From: Chryseobacterium shigense
GTDB taxonomy: Bacteria; Bacteroidota; Bacteroidia; Flavobacteriales; Weeksellaceae
DNA length: 64,000 nucleotides
Direction of reading: 5' to 3'
NCBI RefSeq assembly: GCF_900156575.1
Contig: NZ_FTNY01000002.1
Coordinates: forward strand, 372,001 to 436,000
The notes under the pieces are model-generated. The model was not told the origin of the DNA and did not search any database. It saw nothing but the letters and a program-made list of their open reading frames with translations. Both the position numbers and the translations under genes were made by a program. Below, piece by piece: positions 8,583-17,251 of this stretch; position 1 is the stretch's first letter, and each line of letters opens with the position of its first letter.

Positions 8583-9845
8583 TTAAATAAGCAGATTCAT
8601 TAAAGAAGGATCATTGTTCAGGTAATTAACAAAAAAATCATATTTCTTCATGTTGTTAAGCAGTGGAGTAAAATCCTCACTGTGCCTCAATCCGATTCCC
8701 AGAACAGCAATGCCTTTCTCCTTTGAATTTTTCTGTGTGTATTCAAAAAAGGTGATATCATCATTCGGTCCCAATACATTCATCACAAAGGTTTTCAGGG
8801 CTCCCGGACGTTGCGCAAATCTTACCAAAAAGTAATGTTTTAATCCTGCATGGAGAAGCGCTTTTTCTTTGATCTCTTCCATACGGGTAATGTCATTATT
8901 ACTTCCACTGATAATACAGACTACATTTTTCCCTTCAATCTGATCTTTATATTTTCCCAACGCAGCCACCGAAAGAGCTCCTGCTGGTTCCACCACAATA
9001 GCATCCTTATTATAGAGGGAAAGAATGGTTTCACAAACCACTCCTTCATCCACTAAAGCCATATCCTGCAATACATTTTTGCAAAGTTCAAAGTTCAGAT
9101 CACCTACTTTTTGTACCGCAGCACCATCCACAAAGCGGCTGATCTTTTCCAGAAGCATCGGTTTTCCTTTTTCCAGCGCTTTTTTCATGCTTGCCGCCGC
9201 TGAAGGTTCAACTCCAATAATTTTCGTGTGTGGAGACAACTGGCTAAATACTGTACATACACCAGCAGCGAGTCCTCCCCCTCCGATAGGAACAAAAAGA
9301 TAATCTATAGGTTCATCAGACTGTTCAAGGATTTCCAGTGCAGCGGTAGCCTGACCGTCAATAATATTCTGGTCATCAAAAGGATGAATAAATATTCCTC
9401 CGTTATCATTACAGAACTTCACGGCTGCATCTTTTGCTTCATCAAAAGTATCCCCGTAAAGAACAATATCAATATAAGTTCCCCCAAACATTTTCACCTG
9501 TTCCAGTTTTTGTCCCGGAGTGGGCAAAGGCATAAAAATAGTTCCTTTCACCTGCATCGTACTGCAAGCAAAAGCGACACCCTGAGCGTGGTTTCCAGCA
9601 CTGGCACACACCACACCTTTGGTCAGACTTTCAGGAGACATCACCGCCATTTTATTGTAAGCTCCCCTGATTTTGTAGGACCTTACCCTTTGCAGATCTT
9701 CTCTTTTAAAGCTTATTCTGGCATTATAAATAGAGGAGAGATGGTTGTTGATGGCCAAAGGAGTCCTTACTACTACATTTCTGAGCCTTTCAGCTGCTTT
9801 ATAGATATTGTCCAAAACAGATGGATACGTTTCTTCTTTCATCAT
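8583..9845 (-). CDS. ilvA: Threonine dehydratase (biosynthetic)
   Basis: 420 residues. Pyridoxal-phosphate enzyme that deaminates threonine to 2-oxobutanoate, the first committed step to isoleucine. The PLP lysine is Lys58 in SYKIRGA, and the phosphate-binding glycine loop is visible (IGGGGLAAG, about residues 187-195). A C-terminal segment (about residues 335-420, HYFLVRFAQRPGALK) is a single ACT-like regulatory domain, which fits the shorter biosynthetic type subject to isoleucine feedback. It is the last gene of the ilv operon, starting 12 bases after ilvC. Confidence 0.93.
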   Translation of the reverse strand: MMKEETYPSVLDNIYKAAERLRNVVVRTPLAINNHLSSIYNARISFKREDLQRVRSYKIRGAYNKMAVMSPESLTKGVVCASAGNHAQGVAFACSTMQVKGTIFMPLPTPGQKLEQVKMFGGTYIDIVLYGDTFDEAKDAAVKFCNDNGGIFIHPFDDQNIIDGQATAALEILEQSDEPIDYLFVPIGGGGLAAGVCTVFSQLSPHTKIIGVEPSAAASMKKALEKGKPMLLEKISRFVDGAAVQKVGDLNFELCKNVLQDMALVDEGVVCETILSLYNKDAIVVEPAGALSVAALGKYKDQIEGKNVVCIISGSNNDITRMEEIKEKALLHAGLKHYFLVRFAQRPGALKTFVMNVLGPNDDITFFEYTQKNSKEKGIAVLGIGLRHSEDFTPLLNNMKKYDFFVNYLNNDPSLMNLLI

Positions 9846-9857
9846 TTTTTATTGGAC

Positions 9858-10904
9858 TTAATTGTTCTCAGGTCTGAGACTTCGGACGGTCTTCCCGGCT
9901 CTCCACATTTCGCTTTCTCTAAGCTCCGTAAGCTCTACTTCCAGTTTTTCTCTGTAATCGGGTTTGCTGTTGCTGTCGATGGAACGTTGCGCTTCATCTC
10001 CTTTTGCGACACTGTCGTACAATTCTTCAAACAAGGGCGAAGTGGCGTCTCTGAATCGTTTCCACCAGTCTAATGCTCCTCTCTGAGCTGTCGTGCTGCA
10101 ATTCGCATACATCCAGTCCATTCCGTTTTCTGCCACTAACGGCATTAATGACTGGGTCAGTTCTTCAACGGTTTCATTAAAAGCTTCAGAAGGACTGTGT
10201 CCGTTTTTTCTCAGGACATCATACTGGGCGGCAAATATTCCTTGTACGGCCCCCATCAACGTTCCTCTTTCTCCTGCAAGGTCGCTGAATACTTCTTTTT
10301 TAAAGTCTGTTTCAAATAAATAACCACTTCCGATCGCTATTCCTAACGCAGTCACTCTTTCCCTTGCTTTTCCGGTAGCATCCTGATAGACGGCAAAACT
10401 GCTGTTCAGTCCACGGTCCTGAAGAAACATTCTTCTCAATGAAGTTCCTGACCCTTTAGGCGCTACAAGAAATACGTCAACCTCAGCCGGAGGAACAATT
10501 CCGGTACGTTCATTAAAAGTGATTCCAAAGCCATGGGAGAAGTACAATGCTTTTCCAGGGGTAAGATGCTGTTTTACTTTAGGCCAGTATTCGATCTGAG
10601 CAGCATCACTCAGCAGATAGCAAATGATCGTTCCTTTTTCTAAAGCTTCCTCTATTTCGAACAATGTTTCTCCCGGTACAAAACCATCTGCAATAGCTTT
10701 GTCCCAGGATTTTGAATTTTTCCTCTGACCGACAATGACATTAACTCCATTATCTCTTTGGTTAAGTGCCTGGCCCGGCCCCTGTACTCCATAACCGATT
10801 ACGGCTACTACCTCATCTTTTAATACTTCCTGAGCTTTCTGTAATGGGAATTCCTCTCTTGTTACTACATTTTCTTCTACTCCGCCAAAATTCAATTTTG
10901 CCAT
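9858..10904 (-). CDS. ilvC: Ketol-acid reductoisomerase
   Basis: 348 residues. Converts acetolactate and acetohydroxybutyrate to the dihydroxy acids, using Mg2+ and NAD(P)H. The Rossmann motif GYGVQGPGQALNQRDNG is at residues about 38-54, and the following loop VGQRKNSKSW carries the basic and Ser residues typical of cofactor specificity. Length and knotted C-terminal domain fit a class I enzyme. It lies 47 bases downstream of ilvN and 12 bases upstream of ilvA. Confidence 0.95.
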   Translation of the reverse strand: MAKLNFGGVEENVVTREEFPLQKAQEVLKDEVVAVIGYGVQGPGQALNQRDNGVNVIVGQRKNSKSWDKAIADGFVPGETLFEIEEALEKGTIICYLLSDAAQIEYWPKVKQHLTPGKALYFSHGFGITFNERTGIVPPAEVDVFLVAPKGSGTSLRRMFLQDRGLNSSFAVYQDATGKARERVTALGIAIGSGYLFETDFKKEVFSDLAGERGTLMGAVQGIFAAQYDVLRKNGHSPSEAFNETVEELTQSLMPLVAENGMDWMYANCSTTAQRGALDWWKRFRDATSPLFEELYDSVAKGDEAQRSIDSNSKPDYREKLEVELTELRESEMWRAGKTVRSLRPENN

Positions 10905-10951
10905 TTTTTTATTTTTATTTGTTGTTAATGATTATTTAATTTTAATTTTGT

Positions 10952-11233
10952 TCAGCTCGCATGCAATACTGCTGTCAGATATGGATTTCTGTGATAATGT
11001 ACTTCCAGCACATCTACCTGCTTTTCCATTTGTTGGGTAATTTTCCGTACAGATTCTTCTGTTTCTTTAATGACAATCACAAACTTTTTTATTTTTTCCA
11101 TTTCGGAAGGACCTACATTGAAATTCACAATCGGGATTCTTCTCCTTGAAAAAATAGCATTGATCCGGCCAATCAGCCCCAGATAATCCTCTGTGTAAGC
11201 CGTGATGGTGTATTCTTTATTTTCTGGTTTCAT
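10952..11233 (-). CDS. ilvN: Acetolactate synthase small (regulatory) subunit
   Basis: 93 residues, only the N-terminal ACT domain of the family (EYTITAYTEDYLGLIGRINAIFSRR); classical small subunits have about 160 residues with a second domain. It would bind the large subunit and may mediate valine feedback. It starts 18 bases after ilvB and is followed by ilvC, so expression is coupled to the operon. Confidence 0.9.
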   Translation of the reverse strand: MKPENKEYTITAYTEDYLGLIGRINAIFSRRRIPIVNFNVGPSEMEKIKKFVIVIKETEESVRKITQQMEKQVDVLEVHYHRNPYLTAVLHAS

Positions 11234-11251
11234 CTTTTTTCAATTAATATT

Positions 11252-12976
11252 TTAAACTTTATTATGGGTCAGTACGATCTCTGAAACACTCTTTCCCTGA
11301 GGAATCATCGGGAAAACATTATGTTCTTTTCCGGTCATTACTTCCAGAAGAAATGCTCCTTGATGGTGAAGCATTTCGCTGAGACCAGCTTCCAGTTCTT
11401 CTCTTTGTACCACTTTTCTTCCCGGAATACGATATCCTTTGGCCACCTGCACAAAATCCGGACTTTGAATATCTACCGAAGAATATCGTTCTTCGTGAAA
11501 CAGTTCCTGCCACTGTCTTACCATTCCCAGATAACAGTTATTCAAAATCAAAATCTTGATGTCCGGCTGATACTGCATCAATGTTCCCAGTTCCTGAATG
11601 TTCATCTGAGCACCGCCATCTCCCATTACCGCTACTACTGTACGCTCAGTTCCATAAGCAGCTCCTATGGCAGCAGGAAGACAAAATCCCATCGTACCCA
11701 GGCCGCCGCTTGTGATGCTGCTTCTGGTATATTTAAACTCTGAATATCTGCAGGTGGCCATCTGATGCTGTCCAACATCGCTGACAATCACAGCTTCTCC
11801 CCGGGTCATCTCATTCAGATTTCGGATGACTTCTCCCATTGTAATTTCACCTTCAGCAGGATAGAGCTCGTGGATGATCAGTTTAAGATTCTCTATTTCA
11901 TGGCAATCTTTAAACTTCTGATGCCAGCCGGAATGTTGTCTTGGTGTTATCAACTGAGTAAGAAGTGGCAAGGTTTCTTTGCAGTTTCCAAGAACCGGAA
12001 TCTCAACTTTTACATTTTTATTGATTTCTGCTTTGTCAATATCCAGATGAATGATTCTCGCCTGTTGAGCATATTGATCCAGTCTCCCGGTCACCCGGTC
12101 ATCAAAACGCATTCCCACCGCAATCAGAACATCGCATTCATTGGTAAGGATATTGGGACCATAGTTCCCATGCATTCCCACCATTCCTACAGCCTGCGGA
12201 TGATCTGTTGGAATTGCACTCATTCCTAGAACGGTCCATGCTACCGGAATTCCTGATTTTTCAGCAAACTCTATAAACTCTTTTTCAGCTTTTCCCAGTA
12301 TAATTCCCTGTCCGGCAATGATGAATGGTTTTTCTGCATGATTCATGAGTGCCGCTGCTTTTTCAATATTTTCCCTGTTGGGAATGGGATCAGGTCTGTA
12401 ACTTCTTAAAGAATCACACGGTGTATATTCTCTGTACAAAACCTTTTGGAGCTGGGCATTTTTTGTCACATCGATCAATACGGGGCCGGGTCTTCCAGAT
12501 CTTGCGATGTAGAATGCTTTGGCCAATACTTCGGAAAGTTCATCTGCATCGGTTACCTGATAATTCCATTTCGTCACGGGGCTTGTCACATTCATCACAT
12601 CTATTTCCTGAAAGGCATCGGTACCTAAAAGGTGTCCAAAAACTTGTCCTGTAATGCATACGATAGGGGTGTTATCAAGCAATGCATCTGCTAATCCGGT
12701 CACAAGATTGGTTGCGCCAGGTCCGCTGGTAGCCAGAACCACTCCTACTTCTCCTGAAACTCTGGCGAGCCCCTGTGCTGCATGGACCGCTCCCTGCTCG
12801 TGGCGGACCAGAATATGCTCCAGTTTATCTTTATAATCGTAAAGGGAATCATAAATTGGGATAATAGCTCCTCCAGGATATCCAAATATCGTTTTTACTC
12901 CTTCCTGAAGAAATGCTTCAAGGATGATCCGGCTTCCGCTAATTTCTGTTTCTATGGATACATTAAGATTCTTCAT
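11252..12976 (-). CDS. ilvB: Acetolactate synthase large subunit
   Basis: 574 residues from the ATG at 12976 (MKNLNVSIETE). An upstream ATG at 13012 would add 12 residues overlapping the end of ilvD and is less likely. Thiamine-diphosphate enzyme condensing pyruvate with pyruvate or 2-oxobutanoate. The catalytic Glu sits in VRHEQGAVHAAQG, and the ThDP/Mg motif begins GDGGAQMNIQELGTL and ends NNCYLGMVRQW. FAD- and ThDP-binding regions are in the normal order. It starts 11 bases after the ilvD stop codon. Confidence 0.95.
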   Translation of the reverse strand: MKNLNVSIETEISGSRIILEAFLQEGVKTIFGYPGGAIIPIYDSLYDYKDKLEHILVRHEQGAVHAAQGLARVSGEVGVVLATSGPGATNLVTGLADALLDNTPIVCITGQVFGHLLGTDAFQEIDVMNVTSPVTKWNYQVTDADELSEVLAKAFYIARSGRPGPVLIDVTKNAQLQKVLYREYTPCDSLRSYRPDPIPNRENIEKAAALMNHAEKPFIIAGQGIILGKAEKEFIEFAEKSGIPVAWTVLGMSAIPTDHPQAVGMVGMHGNYGPNILTNECDVLIAVGMRFDDRVTGRLDQYAQQARIIHLDIDKAEINKNVKVEIPVLGNCKETLPLLTQLITPRQHSGWHQKFKDCHEIENLKLIIHELYPAEGEITMGEVIRNLNEMTRGEAVIVSDVGQHQMATCRYSEFKYTRSSITSGGLGTMGFCLPAAIGAAYGTERTVVAVMGDGGAQMNIQELGTLMQYQPDIKILILNNCYLGMVRQWQELFHEERYSSVDIQSPDFVQVAKGYRIPGRKVVQREELEAGLSEMLHHQGAFLLEVMTGKEHNVFPMIPQGKSVSEIVLTHNKV

Positions 12977-12987
12977 TATATCTTTTA

Positions 12988-14679
12988 TTAAGTGATTTCG
13001 TCTGTTACACAACCTTCGGCAGCTGATGACACAGTGAGTGCATATTTATAAAGCAATCCTTTTTTGACTTTGAGTTCAGGTTTTTGCCATCCTTTTTTTC
13101 TCTGATCAATTTCTTCATCGGAAACGTTCAACTGTATGGTGTTGTTAACTGCATCGATTTCGATAAGGTCGTTATCCTCTACAAAGGCAATCAGACCACC
13201 TTCGTAGGCTTCCGGAGTAATATGTCCCACTACAAAGCCATGGGTTCCGCCACTGAATCTTCCATCGGTGATTAGAGCAACACTTCCACCCAGCCCCGCT
13301 CCGATCAAAGCGCTGGTGGGTTTTAGCATTTCCGGCATTCCCGGCGCACCTTTGGGTCCTTCATGTCGGATGACAATAACGTCTCCATGCTGTACTCTAC
13401 CATTTTCAATTCCTTTGATCAGATCTTTTTCCCCGTCAAACACTCTGGCTTTTCCTGAAAATTTTTCGCCTTCCTTTCCTGTGATCTTCGCTACACTTCC
13501 TTTTTCGGCAAGGTTGCCATACAATATCCTCAGATGACCTGTTTCCTTGATAGGATTTGATAAGGGTCTGATAATTTTTTGTTTTGTAAAATCAAGACTG
13601 GGAACATGTTCAAGATTTTCAGCAATGGTTTTTCCTGTCACCGTTAAACAGTCGCCGTGCAACAATCCTTCTTCCAGTAAGTATTTCATTACGGCTGGCG
13701 TTCCGCCATGGTTATGGAGATCCTGCATCAGGTATTTTCCGCTTGGCTTAAGATCTGCCAGTACCGGGGTGATGTCGCTCATTTTCTGAAAATCATCCTG
13801 CGTTACGGAAACGCCTACACTTTTGGCCATGGCAATGAAATGTAAAACAGCATTGGTACTTCCTCCAAGGATGATGATCAGACGAAGTGCATTTTCAAAA
13901 GCTTTACGGGTCATGATATCTGATGGCTTGATATCTTTTTCAAGTAATATTTTGATATACTTTCCTGCTTCAAGACATTCATTCTGTTTTTCTTTACTCA
14001 GTGCAGGATTGGAAGATGAATAAGGGAGACTCATTCCCAATGCTTCTATCGCTGAAGACATTGTGTTAGCAGTGTACATTCCTCCGCATGCTCCTGCTCC
14101 GGGACATGAATTTTTGATAACCCCATTGAAATCTTCTTCTGAAATTTCACCGGCAATCTTTTTCCCTAAAGCTTCAAAGGCTGAAACAATATTAAGAGGC
14201 TCGTCCTTGTAGCATCCCGGAGCTATTGTTCCTCCGTATACCATGATGGACGGTCTGTCCAGTCTTCCCATAGCGATAATGGTTCCCGGCATATTTTTGT
14301 CACAGCCCGGTAATGCAATGATTCCATCGTAATACTGTGCCCCGCAGATGGCTTCAATACTGTCCGCAATTACATCACGGCTCACCAGTGAATACCGCAT
14401 TCCGTCTGTCCCGTTACTCATCCCGTCACTTACGCCTATCGTATTGAATATTAATCCTGCCATACCGTGATTCCAGGTTCCTTTTTTTACGACTTTGGCA
14501 AGATCGTTAAGGTGCATATTGCAGGTATTCCCATCGTACCCCATACTGGCTATTCCTATCTGGGCTTTCTGCATATCGTCATCTGTAAAACCTATTCCGT
14601 ACAGCATTGCTTTTGCGGCGGGCTGTTCACTGTTTTGTGTGAATGTTTTTGAATATTTATTTAGCATATTATCCTGCAT
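12988..14679 (-). CDS. ilvD: Dihydroxy-acid dehydratase
   Basis: 563 residues; translation may instead start at the second Met (14667). Iron-sulfur enzyme making the 2-oxo acids of Val and Ile. Cysteine-containing signatures of the family are present: [10 protein letters not shown], and [17 protein letters not shown]. The C-terminal [19 protein letters not shown] motif is intact. A 200-base gap separates it from ilvE upstream; the other ilv genes follow closely. Confidence 0.95.
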   Translation of the reverse strand: MQDNMLNKYSKTFTQNSEQPAAKAMLYGIGFTDDDMQKAQIGIASMGYDGNTCNMHLNDLAKVVKKGTWNHGMAGLIFNTIGVSDGMSNGTDGMRYSLVSRDVIADSIEAICGAQYYDGIIALPGCDKNMPGTIIAMGRLDRPSIMVYGGTIAPGCYKDEPLNIVSAFEALGKKIAGEISEEDFNGVIKNSCPGAGACGGMYTANTMSSAIEALGMSLPYSSSNPALSKEKQNECLEAGKYIKILLEKDIKPSDIMTRKAFENALRLIIILGGSTNAVLHFIAMAKSVGVSVTQDDFQKMSDITPVLADLKPSGKYLMQDLHNHGGTPAVMKYLLEEGLLHGDCLTVTGKTIAENLEHVPSLDFTKQKIIRPLSNPIKETGHLRILYGNLAEKGSVAKITGKEGEKFSGKARVFDGEKDLIKGIENGRVQHGDVIVIRHEGPKGAPGMPEMLKPTSALIGAGLGGSVALITDGRFSGGTHGFVVGHITPEAYEGGLIAFVEDNDLIEIDAVNNTIQLNVSDEEIDQRKKGWQKPELKVKKGLLYKYALTVSSAAEGCVTDEIT

Positions 14680-14879
14680 TTGATGTGGTTATCATCTTTT
14701 CTTATGGTTTCAAAAATTGCTGTTTTTCCTGAATTCATAAATGAAGTTTTACTTAATTTTGGTTCAAAACTACAGCTTGTAATATCTTTTTTATTTTCAA
14801 TTTTATGAAAATTACAATACTCAACTGTTCAAAAAAAAGATATAATCATCTGATATTTAATTATTTAATCTACTAAAAT

Positions 14880-15752
14880 TTACAATGACCGAAGTCTTAC
14901 CAGTTTCTGATAGGCCTGTTGTACCTTATCACTTGCTGTATCTTTCCAGTCTTTGGTAAAAGGAATATCATCCAAAGAATCCAGTGCTACAATTTCAGCT
15001 GCCGTACCACAGAAAAAAGCGGCATCAGCGCCTTTCATTTCTTCAGGTTTGAAAAAAGTTTCTTTAACGGGAATATTAAGGTGATTGCATAGTTCAAAAA
15101 CCGTCTGTCTTGTGATACCCGGCAGTATGTTTCCTTTTGCGGGCGTAAATAATGTCCCGTCTTTTTCGTAGAATATATTAGCGCCTGAACTTTCAGCAAC
15201 ATTTCCATTCTCGTCTAGCAATAGGGCTTCATCATAGCCTTTGTCTTTGGCATCCTGACAAGCGAGGATAGAATTCACGTAATGTCCTCCCACTTTAGCT
15301 TCTATCTTAAAGGCTTTGGGATTGGGACGTTGAAAAGGGGACGTCATGATTTTCATTTTGTCTGCGAGATAGCCGTTGCTCCATTCCCAGGCAAGCAGAG
15401 ACAGATAGGATTTTTGTCCTTTTGAAAGGGACATATTGGGAGAACAGGTGACCAATGGGCGGATATAAGCATCACTGAATCCGTTACGTTCCAAAAGCTC
15501 ATAGGTAAGGTCTGTCAATTGATGGACTGAATAATCAAACGGAATGTGCATCAGTTCTGCCGATCTTTTTAATCTTTCATAATGCTCTTCTGCTTTAAAG
15601 ATTTTGGTGCCGTGATCGGTGCTGTAGGATTTAATGCCTTCAAAAACAGAATAACCATAATGAAGTGACTGGCCGTAAAGGTCCATTCCTGCCTCTGCAG
15701 CCTTTAAGAAGTTTCCATCAAAATAAACGATGGTTTTGTCGGTGTAATACAT
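14880..15752 (-). CDS. ilvE: Branched-chain amino acid aminotransferase (class IV)
   Basis: 290 residues from the ATG at 15752 (MYYTDKTIVYFDG); a longer frame from 15776 adds eight atypical residues. Class IV PLP aminotransferase transferring amino groups to the Leu, Ile and Val 2-oxo acids. The PLP lysine is in EAKVGGHYVNS, and LLDENGNVAESSGANIF is the family signature. It is the first structural gene of the operon; two leader-peptide/terminator modules precede it, so transcripts must read through both. Confidence 0.93.
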   Translation of the reverse strand: MYYTDKTIVYFDGNFLKAAEAGMDLYGQSLHYGYSVFEGIKSYSTDHGTKIFKAEEHYERLKRSAELMHIPFDYSVHQLTDLTYELLERNGFSDAYIRPLVTCSPNMSLSKGQKSYLSLLAWEWSNGYLADKMKIMTSPFQRPNPKAFKIEAKVGGHYVNSILACQDAKDKGYDEALLLDENGNVAESSGANIFYEKDGTLFTPAKGNILPGITRQTVFELCNHLNIPVKETFFKPEEMKGADAAFFCGTAAEIVALDSLDDIPFTKDWKDTASDKVQQAYQKLVRLRSL

Positions 15753-15784
15753 TATATAAGGTTTAAAAATTAACAAATGGGTAT

Positions 15785-15815
15785 AAAAAAAGCCCTCTCA
15801 CGATGTGAGAGGGCT
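15785..15815 (-). terminator. Attenuator terminator 2 of the ilv operon
   Basis: Read on the minus strand: AGCCCTCTCAC, loop ATC, GTGAGAGGGCT, then six T. An 11-bp perfect stem. Its 5' arm (15813-15805) can instead pair with 15848-15840 (GTGAGAAGG, 8 of 9), which includes the stop codon of leader peptide 2, giving an antiterminator. Confidence 0.85.
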
Positions 15816-15844
15816 CAAATATGTATAGTCATACTCTATCCTTC

Positions 15845-15901
15845 TCACCAAAGCAAGGGAATAATAATGACGATAATAATAACTGTAAATAACTGATTCA
15901 T
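15845..15901 (-). CDS. ilv leader peptide 2 (Ile/Val-rich, 18 aa)
   Basis: ATG at 15901 opens an 18-codon frame encoding MNQLFTVIIIVIIIPLLW, ending in TGA at 15847-15845. Six Ile, two Val and three Leu among 18 residues, placed just before a terminator and ahead of ilvE, is the classic layout of an attenuation leader. If charged tRNA-Ile or tRNA-Val is short, the ribosome should stall at codons 7-14, leaving the antiterminator arm free. If translation reaches the stop codon, the arm is masked and the terminator forms. No clear Shine-Dalgarno sequence is visible. Confidence 0.8.
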   Translation of the reverse strand: MNQLFTVIIIVIIIPLLW

Positions 15902-15912
15902 AATTTCTGAAA

Positions 15913-15942
15913 TAAAAAAAGCCGCTTCAATATGAAACGGCT
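15913..15942 (-). terminator. Attenuator terminator 1 of the ilv operon
   Basis: Minus strand: AGCCGTTTCA, loop TAT, TGAAGCGGCT (10 bp with one G-U), then six T. The 5' arm (15941-15934) can alternatively pair with GAATCGGC at 15980-15973 (7 of 8), inside the last codons of leader peptide 1. Confidence 0.8.
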
Positions 15943-15965
15943 TATATAATTTAAATTAAAATATT

Positions 15966-16049
15966 TTACAATGCCGATTCCCTACTGCTGTTAATGACAA
16001 CAATACTATTAGAAATGACAATAATATTTTTCTGATTCGTAAAATTCAT
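15966..16049 (-). CDS. ilv leader peptide 1 (Ile/Val-rich, 27 aa)
   Basis: ATG at 16049 opens a 27-codon frame ending in TAA at 15968-15966. The peptide begins MNFTNQKNIIVI, continues SNSIVVIN and ends SSRESAL, with five Ile and three Val in two clusters (residues 9-12 and 16-19). Terminator 1 starts 24 bases after the stop codon. The start codon lies only 4 bases after the promoter -7 box, so the mRNA may begin at or next to the ATG. It is upstream of a second, independent leader/terminator module. Confidence 0.78.
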   Translation of the reverse strand: MNFTNQKNIIVISNSIVVINSSRESAL

Positions 16050-16053
16050 ACTG

Positions 16054-16083
16054 CAAATGTATTAATTTTTACATACTGAGCAA
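16054..16083 (-). promoter_or_regulatory. Promoter of the ilv operon
   Basis: Minus strand: TTG at 16083-16081, 19-base spacer, TACATTTG at 16061-16054. This is a full match to the Bacteroidota pattern TTG-N17-23-TAnnTTTG. It lies in the 3' edge of the folP intergenic space, so ilv transcription is separate from folP. Confidence 0.75.
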
Positions 16084-16089
16084 GTTTTT

Positions 16090-16965
16090 TTAACACTTTT
16101 TATTTTTTTTACAAAATTCACGGATGGTTACTGCGGTTTCCGCTACATCATGGACTCTCAGAATTTTAGCTCCCTGCTCCAACACTCTCCTATGAAGGTT
16201 CTGCGTTTCTTCATTAACGTCCAAAGGAGATTTTCCAAGTGGTTTATAAATAAAAGATTTTCTGGAAATCCCGATCAATAAAGGAAACTTGCCAAAACCC
16301 AAATAGTGTGTTTCCCCAATCATTTTCATCTGATCTTCTACCGTTTTTCCGAACCCAAAACCGGGATCGAGAATAATATCTTTCACTCCTTTTTCAAGAA
16401 GCTCATTGGTCTTTTTAGAAAAATAACGATTAACTTCCAGGGTAATGTCTTCGAACTTCACTTTATCATGCATGGTCTCATAAGACGGGTTGACATGCAT
16501 CAGAATGTAGGGAAGCTTCGTTTCTGCCACAGCATCAAACATTTTATCATCATACTGGCCTCCGGAAATATCATTGATCAGATCAATCCCTTCATTGAAT
16601 CCAAATTGTACGGTTTCGGCGTAAAATGTATCCAATGAAATTAATGCTTCCGGAAATTCTTTTTTGATCTGGGAAATCATTTTTCCTATTCTTTGGATCT
16701 CCTCTTTGCTGCTCAAAAATTCAGCATTGGGGCGGGTTGACTGAGGTCCTATGTCGATGATTTCGGCCCCTTCTTTCAGGAGTTTTCCTGCATGCTCTAA
16801 CGCTGATTTTTCACTATTAAACTTTCCGCCATCGGAAAAGGAATCCGGCGTAAGATTGAGAATGCCCATGATTTTCGGTTTACTGAGTTCTACCAGCTTT
16901 CCGTTGCAGTTGATGGAATAAAAAGGTTTGAGAGTTTGAGGGTTGGGGGATGAGTTTGAGAACAT
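16090..16965 (-). CDS. folP: Dihydropteroate synthase
   Basis: 291 residues. Joins p-aminobenzoate to dihydropterin pyrophosphate in folate synthesis; target of sulfonamides. Signatures are intact: IMGILNLTPDSFSDGG (about residues 32-47), DIGPQSTRP, and DPGFGFGKT in the pterin site. TIM-barrel length is normal. A -7 box TAATTTTG lies at 17023-17016 upstream. The ilv promoter begins just past its stop codon. Confidence 0.95.
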   Translation of the reverse strand: MFSNSSPNPQTLKPFYSINCNGKLVELSKPKIMGILNLTPDSFSDGGKFNSEKSALEHAGKLLKEGAEIIDIGPQSTRPNAEFLSSKEEIQRIGKMISQIKKEFPEALISLDTFYAETVQFGFNEGIDLINDISGGQYDDKMFDAVAETKLPYILMHVNPSYETMHDKVKFEDITLEVNRYFSKKTNELLEKGVKDIILDPGFGFGKTVEDQMKMIGETHYLGFGKFPLLIGISRKSFIYKPLGKSPLDVNEETQNLHRRVLEQGAKILRVHDVAETAVTIREFCKKNKKC

Positions 16966-17015
16966 AGGTATAAGTGATGAGTAATGAGTGATGAGTTATA
17001 AATAATACTGTTCTG

Positions 17016-17023
17016 CAAAATTA
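17016..17023 (-). promoter_or_regulatory. -7 box TAATTTTG upstream of folP
   Basis: Exact TAnnTTTG match on the minus strand, 51 bases before the folP ATG. No convincing TTG at -33. Confidence 0.35.
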
Positions 17024-17226
17024 AGATTTATTGGGGAATGTAGGAGTTTATGGTTTTTGTTTGTTTGGTGGTTGGTTTGCTGGTGTTGGTGATTTTCCAG
17101 ACAAGAAGCCAGGAACTACCCAATATTAACAACTCTAAAACCCTTCCACTCTCAAACTCTATAACGCAAACGCCTAAACTCTGACAAAAATCAATTCCTG
17201 ATTCCTGCTACCTAAAACCTAATTCG

Positions 17227-17234
17227 TATATTTG
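17227..17234 (+). promoter_or_regulatory. -7 box TATATTTG upstream of the DUF1599 gene
   Basis: Exact TAnnTTTG match, 17 bases before the ATG at 17252. The 286-base gap between folP and this gene otherwise holds low-complexity text (repeated GTGATGAG and GGTTGG-type words) and no frame of interest. Confidence 0.45.
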
Positions 17235-17251
17235 GGAGATTAAGAAAATTT

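Noticed and set aside
9228..10073. 281-codon plus-strand frame opposite ilvA and ilvC
   Set aside because: It spans the junction of two clearly coding minus-strand genes and has no recognisable protein features.
14670..14760. Short ORF overlapping the start of ilvD, considered as another leader peptide
   Set aside because: It shows no enrichment of Ile, Val or Leu codons and no terminator follows; it overlaps the ilvD start. A TAGTTTTG box nearby could still be an internal promoter, but its TTG is 25 bases away.
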